From assembly GCF_963169125.1 (NCBI RefSeq), contig NC_084797.1, positions 94,335,868 through 94,399,867 on the forward strand: DNA of 64,000 nt, written 5' to 3'. The position numbers were made by a program, and so were the translations under genes. Below are positions 1 to 9,230 of this stretch, one piece after another. The DNA is from Humulus lupulus. Its lineage: Eukaryota > Streptophyta > Magnoliopsida > Rosales > Cannabaceae. Below the pieces are notes generated by a model that was not told the origin of the DNA, searched no databases, and saw only the letters and a list, made by a program, of their open reading frames with translations. How positions within the stretch are numbered: position 1 is the first letter of the stretch; the number at the start of each line of letters is the position of its first letter.

Positions 1-573
1 AAATTAATAATAAAAATACTATTTTTAATTAAAAATGAGGTTATTTTAAGAATTATATTCGATCTGCACTGTTAGTTTAACAAGGTCAATAGCTTAGTGG
101 GGCCTCGAGAGGCTTCGATTCGTCCCCCTACGGATGGTGTTCGTTAGTTATTTTGATAAGGTTAGATTTCGAAAGATATATAATTATAGGTCAAATTCTA
201 ATAGACTCACCCTACGGTGGCTGCTAGGACTAAATCTATGATTATCGAAACCGTGGGTCTAGCTCATGAAATAAGAAATTTTGTTTTCTTATTTTGATCG
301 AATATTAGGTTGTTAATAATGGTGTCCATTATTAAATGAGTTTACAACTCTATTTAACTATTGATATATTTTTTTTACTCTCACCAAACGGGATAACAAT
401 TTCATAGAATAGTTAAAAACCTAAAGAAATAGAGATATGATTATTTTGGTATTTTTTTCCATATTTACATATTTATGGTATATTTGGTGTTATTTCTTGA
501 AATTGGAATGAATAGACGTTTTATTGAGCAAATGAGATTGATTTCTATTTTATTGAGAACATGTAGTATTATT
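1..573 (+). other. COP1 5' leader (partial)
   Basis: AT-rich non-coding sequence running into the copia gag that starts at 574. It is the untranslated leader of COP1; the 5' LTR and primer site lie before the window. I see no gene in it. Confidence 0.55.
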
Positions 574-1489
574 ATGGTTGCGTCTACTCCCATCCCTTCT
601 CATCCTTCAATGGACAAACTCACTAGAGAAAACTTCCCTAAGTGCAAGCAGAACATCAACATAGTGTTGATTGGTGACAACTCCAAGTTCATCATGACTG
701 AAGAATCCCAAGAAGTTCCAGCTAAAGGAGCTACCAAGTCTGTAAGACACAAATATCAGTGTTGGCAAGCGACTAATAACAAGGCATGGTACTACATGTT
801 GAATAGTATGGTCGACACCCCCAAGACAAAGATGGAGAATGTCGAGATGACCTACGAAATTATGGATCAAATCCAAGACATGTTTGGGCCACAATTTGTG
901 CAGACTCAGTTTCAGGCCATCAAGAAATATGCCAATGCTCGGATGGCACCGTCTTAGCACATTCATGATCACCTGATCATGATGACCAACTATTTTTGGG
1001 ATGTTGAACTACATAGAGCAATAATAGATGAGGAGACTCAAGTTGGCTTAATCCTCAATAGTCTCTCTCCAGCTTTCCTGGGGTTCACCACAAACTATGT
1101 GATGAACAAACTTGACTATGTTATGACACAGGTCATGAACGAGCTTCAGACTTTCGAGTCAATCATGGGTGGACCAAGTAAGCGAGGAGAAAAGAAGACT
1201 ACTATTGATTGTGCTGATCCAGCTAAGGCTGAAGCTAACCTAGCTTCATCTTCGAAAGTTGGAAACAAGAAGAAAGGTGGACGAAACACAAACCCCAGGC
1301 CTACAAAGGCTGCAAAGACCAGTACACAACCAAGTGCATAGAAGCCTAAGGGGATGAAAAAGAAAAACAAGAAAGTTAAAGGTAAGTGCTTTCACTGCAA
1401 TGAGAAGAGGCATTGGAAATAGGATTGCTCGAAGTTTCTAGCAGTGAAAAACAATGGTAATGATTATAGCTCATTTATCTTAGAAACAT
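574..1489 (+). pseudogene. gag: COP1 Ty1/copia gag (decayed)
   Basis: Gag is the capsid-like protein that packages element RNA. The ATG at 574 is preferred over the upstream in-frame ATG at 475 because the copia N-terminal pattern (LTRENFPKCKQNINIVL, then a W..NNKAWYYML block) follows it. The frame is broken by in-frame stops at about 955 and 1339, and continues through YVMNKLDYVMTQVMNELQTFES and a lysine-rich stretch to a zinc knuckle at about 1387 (CFHCNEKRHWK, stop, DC). All knuckle Cys and His are kept, but an Arg replaces the usual Gly and a stop falls inside. A frameshift near 1490 separates it from protease. It resembles COP5 gag in this window. Family call is firm, sub-lineage is not. 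Confidence 0.85.
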
Positions 1490-1870
1490 GTGTGTTTAGA
1501 GAATGATAAATCTGTTTGGATTATTGATTCTGGATCTACTATCCAAGTTTATAACTTTTTACAACTTCTTGAATTGTGGGTGGAAGTGGACGAAGGCGGC
1601 TTAAAGTTTAGAGTTGGGAACGGAGTGCTCGTTGCAGTGCAAGCTAGAGGAAGAGCTAGCCTGCAGTTTGGAAATACAGATTTAATTTTGAAAGATGTAT
1701 TTTTTATTCCAAATTTTGGTAGAAATTTAATTTCAGTTTCCATGTTGCAATTAGAATGATTTTTTATGACTTTTACATGTTCTAATATATCTATTTCTTT
1801 CAATGGATCACAATTGTGTATTGTATGTTTTGAAAATAGGATTTACAAAGACACTACCAGAAGCTACATT
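1490..1870 (+). pseudogene. COP1 copia aspartic protease remnant
   Basis: The reading frame carries VWIIDSGSTIQVYNF, the copia protease active site (DSG with the catalytic Asp), then a FRVGNG block and DVFFIPNFGRNLISVSML, the end of the copia protease domain. In the family this enzyme cuts the Gag-Pol polyprotein. The frame is one step off gag. After about 1760 only scraps remain (a LCIVCFENRIYKD-like stretch before the usual integrase start). Integrase, reverse transcriptase and RNase H are absent: about 60 bases later the sequence reaches the polypurine tract and 3' LTR, so COP1 has a very large internal deletion. Confidence 0.8.
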
Positions 1871-1925
1871 TGGTGAGAATATCAAGGAAATGAGATTCGT
1901 AGAATTAAGGCATTAATTTCATTTA

Positions 1926-1939
1926 ATGCAAGTGGAGTT
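1926..1939 (+). other. COP1 polypurine tract
   Basis: Purine-rich stretch (ATGCAAGTGGAGTT) directly before the LTR start TGTTGGGG. In copia elements this primes plus-strand synthesis. Confidence 0.55.
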
Positions 1940-3240
1940 TGTTGGGGTTTTATGCCCTAATTAAAACCCTGTTTCTTTGTAATCTCATTTTATTATCAAT
2001 AAAAGAATAGATATCATTTTTTGACTTGGTCAATTAATTTGATCACATGTTTTATTTTCATGATTATTTGTTTAATATCAACTTCTATTAAATCCCAAGC
2101 ACATATCTAATCATATTTATAGTGACGTAATCACAGTGGAATATAAATCTGATTATTTGTTCAAAAGTAAGTTAGTCATAAGATTAGTCAGTACATAGGA
2201 TTTACACTGACTTATCAATCTATAATATGATCTACTTACACATTGTAGTGTTATGTTCTTTCTACTACATTAACACAGTAGATAAGATCAGATGTATTTG
2301 TTATATCAGACTGGAGCGATATTGACAATAAATAAGATAAGAAGACATATCTTTATTATCAATTTTAGTCATATCATATAGTTGACCGTAGGTCAATTCA
2401 ATCTCAATTCTGAGTGGTTAGTATTACAATTGATTGTATTATTTGAGCTCTTTGACTTGTTCGTTACCGGCTTACCTACGTACTAGTTCATACTTACATC
2501 TTGGGAACTCGGTAGTATAATTGGGTGAGAGTGTTAATCATAGATATGAACATCTATAGCGTCTGATGAAGAAGTAAAATGATGGTTTCCTTTTAGTTTG
2601 GCTCGAGGTGCTAAATGATAGAGATCTCATTTCAGTAATTAATATTAGTTTACTGAAATACCATTTACAAGGAACTAAGTGTTTTAAGGATAAAATATAA
2701 TGAGGGGTAAAACTGTATTTTAGTTTCATCTCATTATAGACAGTCTATAGAGGATTGTTCTATGAATTCAACAGTGAAATTATGAGTCTTTAGTGGAGTA
2801 ACGAGGAATAAATAAGTTAGTAAATTTATGATAACTTATTGGACCATGATTTCGTAGGCCCATGGTCCCCACAGTATCGTGGATAAAATCATCTAGATAG
2901 TCTCAATTAATTTATTTAATCACCAATTAGAATTATTAAAGTCGACAAGTTCAATTTTGATTAATTTCAAAGAGTTATGCAACTTAGAGAAAAAAAGAGA
3001 TTTTAGGGTAGATTTATTAATTAAGACAAATTGGTGTCTAAATTAATAAATAAGCTTAAATCAAGGTTCAAATAATAAATAATTAATTTGATAAATGATT
3101 TAAATAATTTTTTAGTTAATTAATCAATAAAAAATAGTACGGGCTTGAATTTAAGTCCAATGAGCTTATAATTAAATGGGAAATTTCACGGGCCTAAAGC
3201 CTATGATAATTTCAACCTAATGGTTGATATTACCTATTAC
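1940..3240 (+). repeat. COP1 3' LTR (right end approximate)
   Basis: Starts TGTTGGGGTTTTATGCCC, a typical plant copia LTR start, right after a polypurine tract. The body is AT-rich and non-coding. It shares a CCATGGTCCCCA-type block with the COP5 LTR, so the two may be related families. The right end is not sharply visible; it is placed before the next gag remnant at about 3242. The matching 5' LTR is outside the window. Confidence 0.6.
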
Positions 3241-3241
3241 T

Positions 3242-4137
3242 TTTTTGTTACTCTTGTGTACCATCAACTTTGAGCAATCTAGAAATTTTGCTATTGTAAT
3301 GCTTAATGGGACTAATCATAAGCAATGGGTTTGATCTCTGATGATGAATTTGTAAAATATAAAGATTGACTTAGTATTGAAGGAACTTGCTACTTCCAAG
3401 CCAACTGATGAAAGAACGTTTGAAAAGAAAACTTACATAAATTTTTTTTAATGAGACATGTAAGATGATGATCATTTATCACATGGAAAATGCCATTTGT
3501 GATAGTATTCCTAAGATTGAGATTGTTGTAGAGCTCCATAAGATCATTTCTGAAAATTATTTGGAGTTTTCCGAGTCTCGGAGGAAGCATTACCTAGGTA
3601 AGATTCAAGATACTATTTATAATGGCATCAGTGGCATAAGAAACCATATCAGTCTAGTTTTGTATTTCTTTATGAAGCTAAAGAGAGTTGGCATGGATTT
3701 AGGAGAGCATTATCTTGTCTAGAATGTCATAATGTATCTATCTGCTCAATTTGACTTCATTCGGTCTAGTTACAACTTTCAAAAAAGTAGCTAGACTGTA
3801 AGTGAAATGATTGTCATTGTTTTTAAAGAAGTTGAGGGTATGAAAGTTAGGAAGTGAAATTAAATTTTCATGGTGACTCTTAAGGATAACTCTAAAGAAA
3901 ATACTAAAGAAAATCAAAAACAGAAGAAGAAGAAGAAGAAGAAGAAGAAGAATAAGAAGAACTTCAAGAAGCCTTATTAAAAATTACATTTCATAAAGCT
4001 AGTTCTTATGGAAATACTATTGAATCTTTTAGTGCACCCAAAATTGAGCGTTTCACTGGAAAATGCAACTACTATCATAAGATGGGGCACACAAAAGATA
4101 ATTGTTTTAAGTTGAAGAGAGTTGTTGAGAGTAAGAA
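3242..4137 (+). pseudogene. gag: COP2 Ty1/copia gag remnant
   Basis: Decayed gag of a second copia type. Readable blocks in shifting frames are NFAIVMLNGTNHKQWV (N-terminal gag), then MENAICDSIPKIE and HYLGKIQDTIYNGISGIR (3465-3720), AQFDFIRSSYNFQK, a run of lysines coded by a GAA/AAG repeat, and a zinc knuckle at about 4063 (CNYYHKMGHTKDNC). The second knuckle Cys is Tyr. Many stops and frameshifts; no protease follows. The neighbouring Tat LTR begins at about 4138, which suggests that COP2 was cut by that insertion. It cannot make a working protein. Confidence 0.75.
3922..3958 (+). repeat. GAA/AAG microsatellite
   Basis: Run of AGAAGA units with one interruption, inside the lysine-rich part of the COP2 gag remnant. 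Probably slippage growth of a coding lysine tract. Confidence 0.85.
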
Positions 4138-5537
4138 CTCGTCAACGATATAGGGTCGGAAAACTCAAAGCTTATTATGAAAACTATGTGGATAGAACAT
4201 AGGAAAAGAAAATTGAATAACAACAATGAAGAAGAGATTCATGTATTGCTTAATGGACCTTTTGTACAATGATATTTTCCAACCCTTTAATCTGAGGGAT
4301 GAAGGTCTATTTATAGCTAGGCTCTAATGGCCTCTCATACATTGTGCTCCCTGGGGACAAAATAGTACACGGGTACACTGTCAGTGCAGTGATGCAGGAC
4401 GTAGTAGAGTAGGAGGTTATGGTGTCGGCCCTGGTACATGGTCAGGGGTGCTCAGGTAGTGTCTCCACTCTTCATAGTAATATGTACCACCACTACTTGT
4501 CGAATACGGATGTTAGAGTCACGTCTTCGTCTTCCTTAGGGTCGTAAATCATGTACCCGTACGCATACTTTGTGCCGAACAGTCCTTCCTACATTTCAAA
4601 AATATATCTTTTGTCGAAGCCACCTTGTATTTTTCTAAGTGTGGGAAAGCATACAAGTTGTCATAAGTAATATACTTAATCGCCTTCACCAATTCTAGAT
4701 CGATACCAAATTGTAGTTGGGTCCTTATTAGTTCTCCTCGTGCGTACACTAGGGAAGCTTTAGACTTTATATTTTATGAGAAGTTACAGTGAATATGTTC
4801 TTCTCTTGTGTCCCTTACTCTAGGGGGATAAGTTGGACCTTCTCGGTAAGGCACGAGTCGTAAATGATGAGGCAAGATGCCTTTCTTAGGTCTTCGAGTT
4901 GGCGAGGTGTAGGGTCTGGCATGGACCCTTGAGCACAAGGCATGAAGCTCTGCCTAGCAAGGCTTATGTGCCTATGGAGAGATGTACCTTTGGCTAGGGA
5001 TGCTTGGAAAATGACACTTGGCCCTGCACATGGTTGGCACTACGTCACCTAGGGAAGACGAGCAAGAAAGGCCTCGATAGGCGAGGCCTTTGATGCTACC
5101 ACGATCTCGCGAGGTTCCTATATGCACGAGACAGCCCCATGAGGCACCCTTGGGCGAGGCATCCTTGGGGGAGGCTCCTGCATCCACAAGGTAATTCCGC
5201 AAAGCGCCCTTAAGCGAGGCACCTGTATACGCAAGGCGATCCCATGAGGCGCCCTTTGGCGAGGCTCCTATATCCCTGAGGTGATCCTGCAAGGTGCTTG
5301 TATCTACGAGGCGCCTTTGAGAAAGTCACCTTTAGGTGTTACCACAGTCATGCGAAGTGCCCGTATGCCTAAGGCAATCACGCGAGGAACCCTTAGGCGA
5401 GGCACCTATGTGCACCAGGTGCATGTATGTGTTAGGGTGAATACCTGGCGGCGGAGATACGCTAGAGGATGACCACCATCCAAGAGTTTTGGACATGTGT
5501 TGGGGTCATTAATTAGTGTGGAATTTTGGCATCCACA
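4138..5537 (-). repeat. TAT1 3' LTR (minus strand)
   Basis: Read on the minus strand, the LTR starts TGTGGATGCC at 5537, directly after a polypurine tract. The layout matches TAT2 (LTR, tract, opposite-strand gene). The left end near 4138 is approximate; it is set where COP2 gag similarity stops. A line like 'ggtctatttatagctaggc' near 4304 resembles the pre-TSS part of the TAT2 and TAT3 LTRs. The GC-rich half holds a 45-bp minisatellite. No 5' LTR partner is in the window. Confidence 0.55.
5115..5403 (+). repeat. 45-bp degenerate minisatellite in TAT1 LTR
   Basis: Units of 45 bases at 5115-5159, 5175-5219, 5220-5264, a fourth from 5265, and a 44-base one ending about 5403. A 15-base partial unit sits at 5160-5174. 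Each unit ends in a GGCGAGG-like block. On the minus strand the units read as a 15-residue repeat (GASPKGASWDRLAYT type) because 45 is a multiple of three; this is probably incidental. Confidence 0.75.
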
Positions 5538-5549
5538 TTTTCCCTTTAG
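5538..5549 (-). other. TAT1 polypurine tract
   Basis: Minus strand reads ACTAAAGGGAAAA immediately before the LTR start TGTGG. In Ty3/gypsy elements this primes plus-strand DNA. It sets the LTR boundary at 5537. Confidence 0.6.
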
Positions 5550-6239
5550 TCTAGGAGAGGGCCTTTAGACACTCTGGTAGACTTCACTATATGCTGTCCT
5601 CAAGGCACTTGTGGTGTTAGTGTGCTTCTTTGCTTTGGAAGTGTGAAAAAACACAATTTTTATGTAGTGGTCATCATGAATTCTTGAGAATGAATGTGAG
5701 CCTATCCTTCCACTTTGCGGATTCCAAGGTAAGTATAAGGCTTCATTTCTTACCATGGATCGAATATTTAATTCACAGGCTAGGATGGGTTTTTATTTTA
5801 TATAAATAGGCCTTCTTTTTTAAATCCTTTTTTTAAACCACAATCTTCCTTAGTTTAGTGGAACTTGGGTCTTTACAGTTCTAATAGCTGCGAGGTTCTA
5901 TCCTTCACAACATCATTCTACTTGTGCATTTTTTTAACAATGTACATATTTATAAATATACACATATCCGGATGAGGTGATAACATCTGTCTCTTTTTCT
6001 TCTTCTGTTTGTAGGTGTGGGGTAGTTGTGGTCCATGCGGGTGCTTTGTTGCGAGATACTCTGATAGTTTTCCTTGTGAGTAGTTGTTTTGGTGCGAGGT
6101 ACTTTGCTAATGATGGTGGTGAGCATCTCCAAAAACCATGAGCTTCCACCAGTGGTCCCTAATCGGATCGATGTATTCCCTTATTCTTTCTCTTACAATT
6201 CTTATGTTTGGTGGGCTTAAGTTACCATTCAGGAGTGGT
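5550..6239. other. Spacer between TAT1 LTR and opposite-strand gene
   Basis: No convincing gene. By analogy with TAT2 it should hold the promoter and 5' untranslated part of the opposite-strand gene; a TATAAATA-type run is at about 5801, but this is weak evidence. Confidence 0.35.
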
Positions 6240-8230
6240 GTTGTTTTAGCCTCGGTACCCCCTCGTGCGAAGCCCTGTGCTAGCGTCCATTAGCACACAC
6301 TACTGCACCCTATAGTTGGCCCACCTTTTATGCATAACTGTCTCGGGGTTTTGAACCTGTTCTTTTCTATCTTGTAGCACATCATATATTACACACATGT
6401 TTGCATCCATGTTCTTCACGAGACATCGTTCCATGGCATTTGATGGGTTGTCTAGCGTACCTCCTAGTGTTGAGCCCATAAAGCTATCTTCATTAGATTT
6501 AGAGCCATCTATAGATAACCCATACCATGTGTATGTGATCTTAAAGAAGGCCCATATATGTCCCTTGGAGCGGTTAGCTGACCTTAGGCCAAAAAAATTG
6601 GGTTGTTGAAAGTTAGATAGACTTTGTCTTGAAGGGTAAAGGGGTTGCTTCATCTTGGTACCTCGATGACTACATTACCAGTCTTAGAGTAAGCCTTCTT
6701 TACTTACAAATGGAGCAGGTGTTTACGGATGAGAACCTTATTCCTGAACCTCCACCTCCCGGCTCACCTCTTAATGGGGAGGCTTCCTACAGTGATTACC
6801 AAACCACTTCTGGATATCATCAACCACTATCTATAGTGTGTCCAATTTTAATGCTTCCAGCTCAAACACCTTGGTGGAAAACTCTCGCGAGCAGAAAGCA
6901 GAGTCGATGTAAATGGAAGGTAAAATTTCCTCAACTAATGTGACCATTTTCTTTTGGTCTGGCAGATATGTCGAAGAGAGGTCATCGAAACGTGGTGCCT
7001 GAGAAGTCGGACTCTAGTCCTCTGCTAGCGACTTCTCTTGTTTCCCATATTTTGGAGAATAAGTTGTTGGAACTAATGGAGAACTACCAGATCAGTGGTT
7101 ATTTCCAATGTTACGTGCTCACTTCTAAGTGTCGTGCTCATGAGCAACCTCCTAGTTCTACAACTTTTAGTGAGCATATACTGAAGGCAGGAGGCATGAT
7201 TCCTCCCCATCCATTTTTATACGTAATACTCAAATACTTCGTACTTGCTTCACTTCAGTTGGCGCCTAATAGCTAGCTAACTCCAGTTGCCTGTACATGG
7301 CATATATGAAATACGTAGGTCGTGCTCCTTTGGTGAAGGAGGAGCGTTTTATGTACAACCTCATGACAACTCCCAAGTCGAAGGGCTTTCATATTCTACA
7401 GAAGGTCGATACTCAATTTTCGTTGATTGAGGGTGGCATCTCCAATCCTGGCTCATAGAAGCAAGATTTCTTCTTAGTCAAGGGTTGCCTTTCGGTTCTT
7501 GAATGTTCTTGCACTTCTCCGAGTAAGCCTCGTACTTTTTCTTCTTTTATTTACTTTTTACTATTATAATCATTGTTGTTGGGCTAACAATTGAGCTGGT
7601 GGTTGGGACCTTGCACCTCCCAAAATATATGCTCAACATCTTCATTAGTGGGAGAATATGGCTGCTTACCTTTTTACTACAACAAATCTCAATACCTATG
7701 GTCTTTTTGACGTCTTCGATCCTGATTTTCTGTGGCTTATCACGGATCGAAAGAAAAAGGCCCCTCCAACGGGCCCAGATTCCTCTGATGAAGATGATTA
7801 CTTGGTTTCGGATGAGTTGTCTCCTAAGTCAAAGTAACCAGCCCACGTGCCTCCTGCTTCTAGGGGGCGAAGACCTCCTGCTTTTGTCAACCCAGATATG
7901 GCTTTTCATTCAGGAGCTCTACATTCCAACCCAGGGCACTTTCTCCTGTCGTCTTATGATGAGTTTGATGTTGCACCTAGCAACCTCCCTAGTCATTGCA
8001 CTTCTGGAGGTCCTCCACCTTGCACCTCAGTGCCTCTGCCCCGTTCGACCAGTGGTTCATCAATCCCCACATACGGTGTCGTGGGTAACTTATGCGACAA
8101 CTCCTTTTATGGAGAGGAATGCTTGATCTGTCGAGGACATTCTAGAGGTAGAATGGAGGGCTCTTCAGATCTTTAACAAGAAGGAGCTTGGAGACACATT
8201 CTTGCACTGGGCTACCTGGGTAAGTTTCAT
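6240..8230 (+). pseudogene. TAT1 opposite-strand gene, decayed
   Basis: Lies on the plus strand while the element's LTR is on the minus strand, in the same place as the opposite-strand gene of TAT2. The best block is 6968-7276, with SGYFQCYVLTSKCRAHEQPP, then a GGMIPPHPFLYVILKYF segment. This pairs a charged N-terminal part with a 'PLHPF'-like core also seen in TAT2 (AGAILPLHPFYQGVANYF). Family knowledge links this core to the plant 'putative gypsy type transposon' domain (Pfam PF04195, from memory). Proline-rich pieces follow (7599-8176). Possible splice sites are TCTGGCAG near 6964 and a GGTAAGTTT donor at about 8219. Several frameshifts and stops. Molecular function of the family is not known to me. 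Confidence 0.5.
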
Positions 8231-8569
8231 GGGCGAGTCCTTACATATATGAGTTCTTACATTTTGACCTCTTATATTTTTGTGCCTTCGATGTTCTTTT
8301 ATAAACTTCTCTTATGGCCCAACGTCTAGTGTCTTTGGAAAAAGAATTATCCTTGACTAGGGCTGAGAAATACTGACATTTCACTAAGACTGAGGAGCTT
8401 GAATCAAGTACTGAGCAAATCAGTTCCAAAGACTTCGTATCTGATGTGGTCCAACAGGAACCTAACATCCACAATTTTTCATATGTGGGCATGCGAGGCA
8501 GAAGTGAGGCCTTATAATTCATAGTCTACGCAGGTTGATGTAAAAGCCGTAAGAAGTTTCTTTGTTCAT

Positions 8570-8799
8570 TTTTTCCTTGGATCAAGGGGTTCAAGATTCT
8601 ATTCCCTTACTCACACTATTAGAGTGATTGATTCAGATAGAGTTTACTATTTTAGAGATGAGTTTTATGAAAGTGAAAGGCCAAAAGAAATAGTGTTTAG
8701 GGAAGAAAATGTCTTAATCCCAATTCCTATTTATGTTGCTTCTGTTTTGCCTACAATTAACCAGCAACAAATAGAAGCTCATAATGAACCATGTATTGA
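8570..8799 (+). pseudogene. COP3 copia integrase C-terminal remnant
   Basis: A continuous frame reads GSRGSRFYSLTHTIRVIDSD, then RVYYFRDEFYESERPKEIVF and EENVLIPIPIYV. This is the segment between the integrase core and the reverse transcriptase in plant copia elements (the 'GYRFYCPSH...FFED' region). The catalytic core before it is missing, and the frame is cut at 8800 by the CACTA terminus. The left neighbour is the decayed TAT1 gene. It is a scrap, but clearly copia. Confidence 0.75.
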
Positions 8800-9230
8800 C
8801 ACTACAAGAAAAAATGTTTTTAATAACACCAAAAATGTGTTATCAAAACATACCATAACACTTTTTGATGTGTTAAGACCGACTATGTTATCGTAGGTCA
8901 GGATACTTTACATAACACTTTATCATTGTTATACAGATGTGTTATTATACTGTCAACGATAACACACTTTCTGCGTTATTTTAATAAATAGATAAGTGTT
9001 TAATTATATTATTTATAGTCGATTATATAACACATTATTTGTGTTACATAATGAAGTTTGCATAACAAAATTCTTTACATAAATAGTGTTATTGTAATAG
9101 ATATTATAACACAATTTTCGTATTATTTTAATATTTAGATAAGTTGAAATTCTCATTATATATTCATTTATATAACACTAATTTATTCTATTATATTTTA
9201 ATTTTTTTATATAATTAAAATTAGCTTCCT
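8800..9230 (+). mobile_element. CACTA-type terminus and subterminal repeats (CAC1 left end)
   Basis: At 8800 the sequence reads CACTACAAGAAAAAA, the canonical terminal inverted repeat of plant CACTA (En/Spm) DNA transposons. It interrupts the COP3 reading frame; the preceding bases TGA would be the 3-bp target duplication. The next 400 bases carry many copies of ATAACAC and its complement GTGTTAT in both orientations, the kind of subterminal repeat bound by the CACTA accessory protein. I did not find the matching right terminus (TTTTTCTTGTAGTG) anywhere to the right, so the far end is missing, mutated or outside. Confidence 0.7.

Noticed and set aside
475..573. Upstream ATG at 475 extending COP1 gag by 33 residues
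   Set aside because: The extra residues do not resemble a copia gag start; the ATG at 574 directly precedes the conserved block.
4972..5292. 15-residue-repeat protein on the minus strand in TAT1 LTR
   Set aside because: Explained by a 45-base minisatellite in a non-coding LTR. No start context or family match, so not listed as a gene.
5115..5403. Possible CRISPR array
   Set aside because: Units are adjacent and degenerate with no unique spacers, in plant nuclear DNA.
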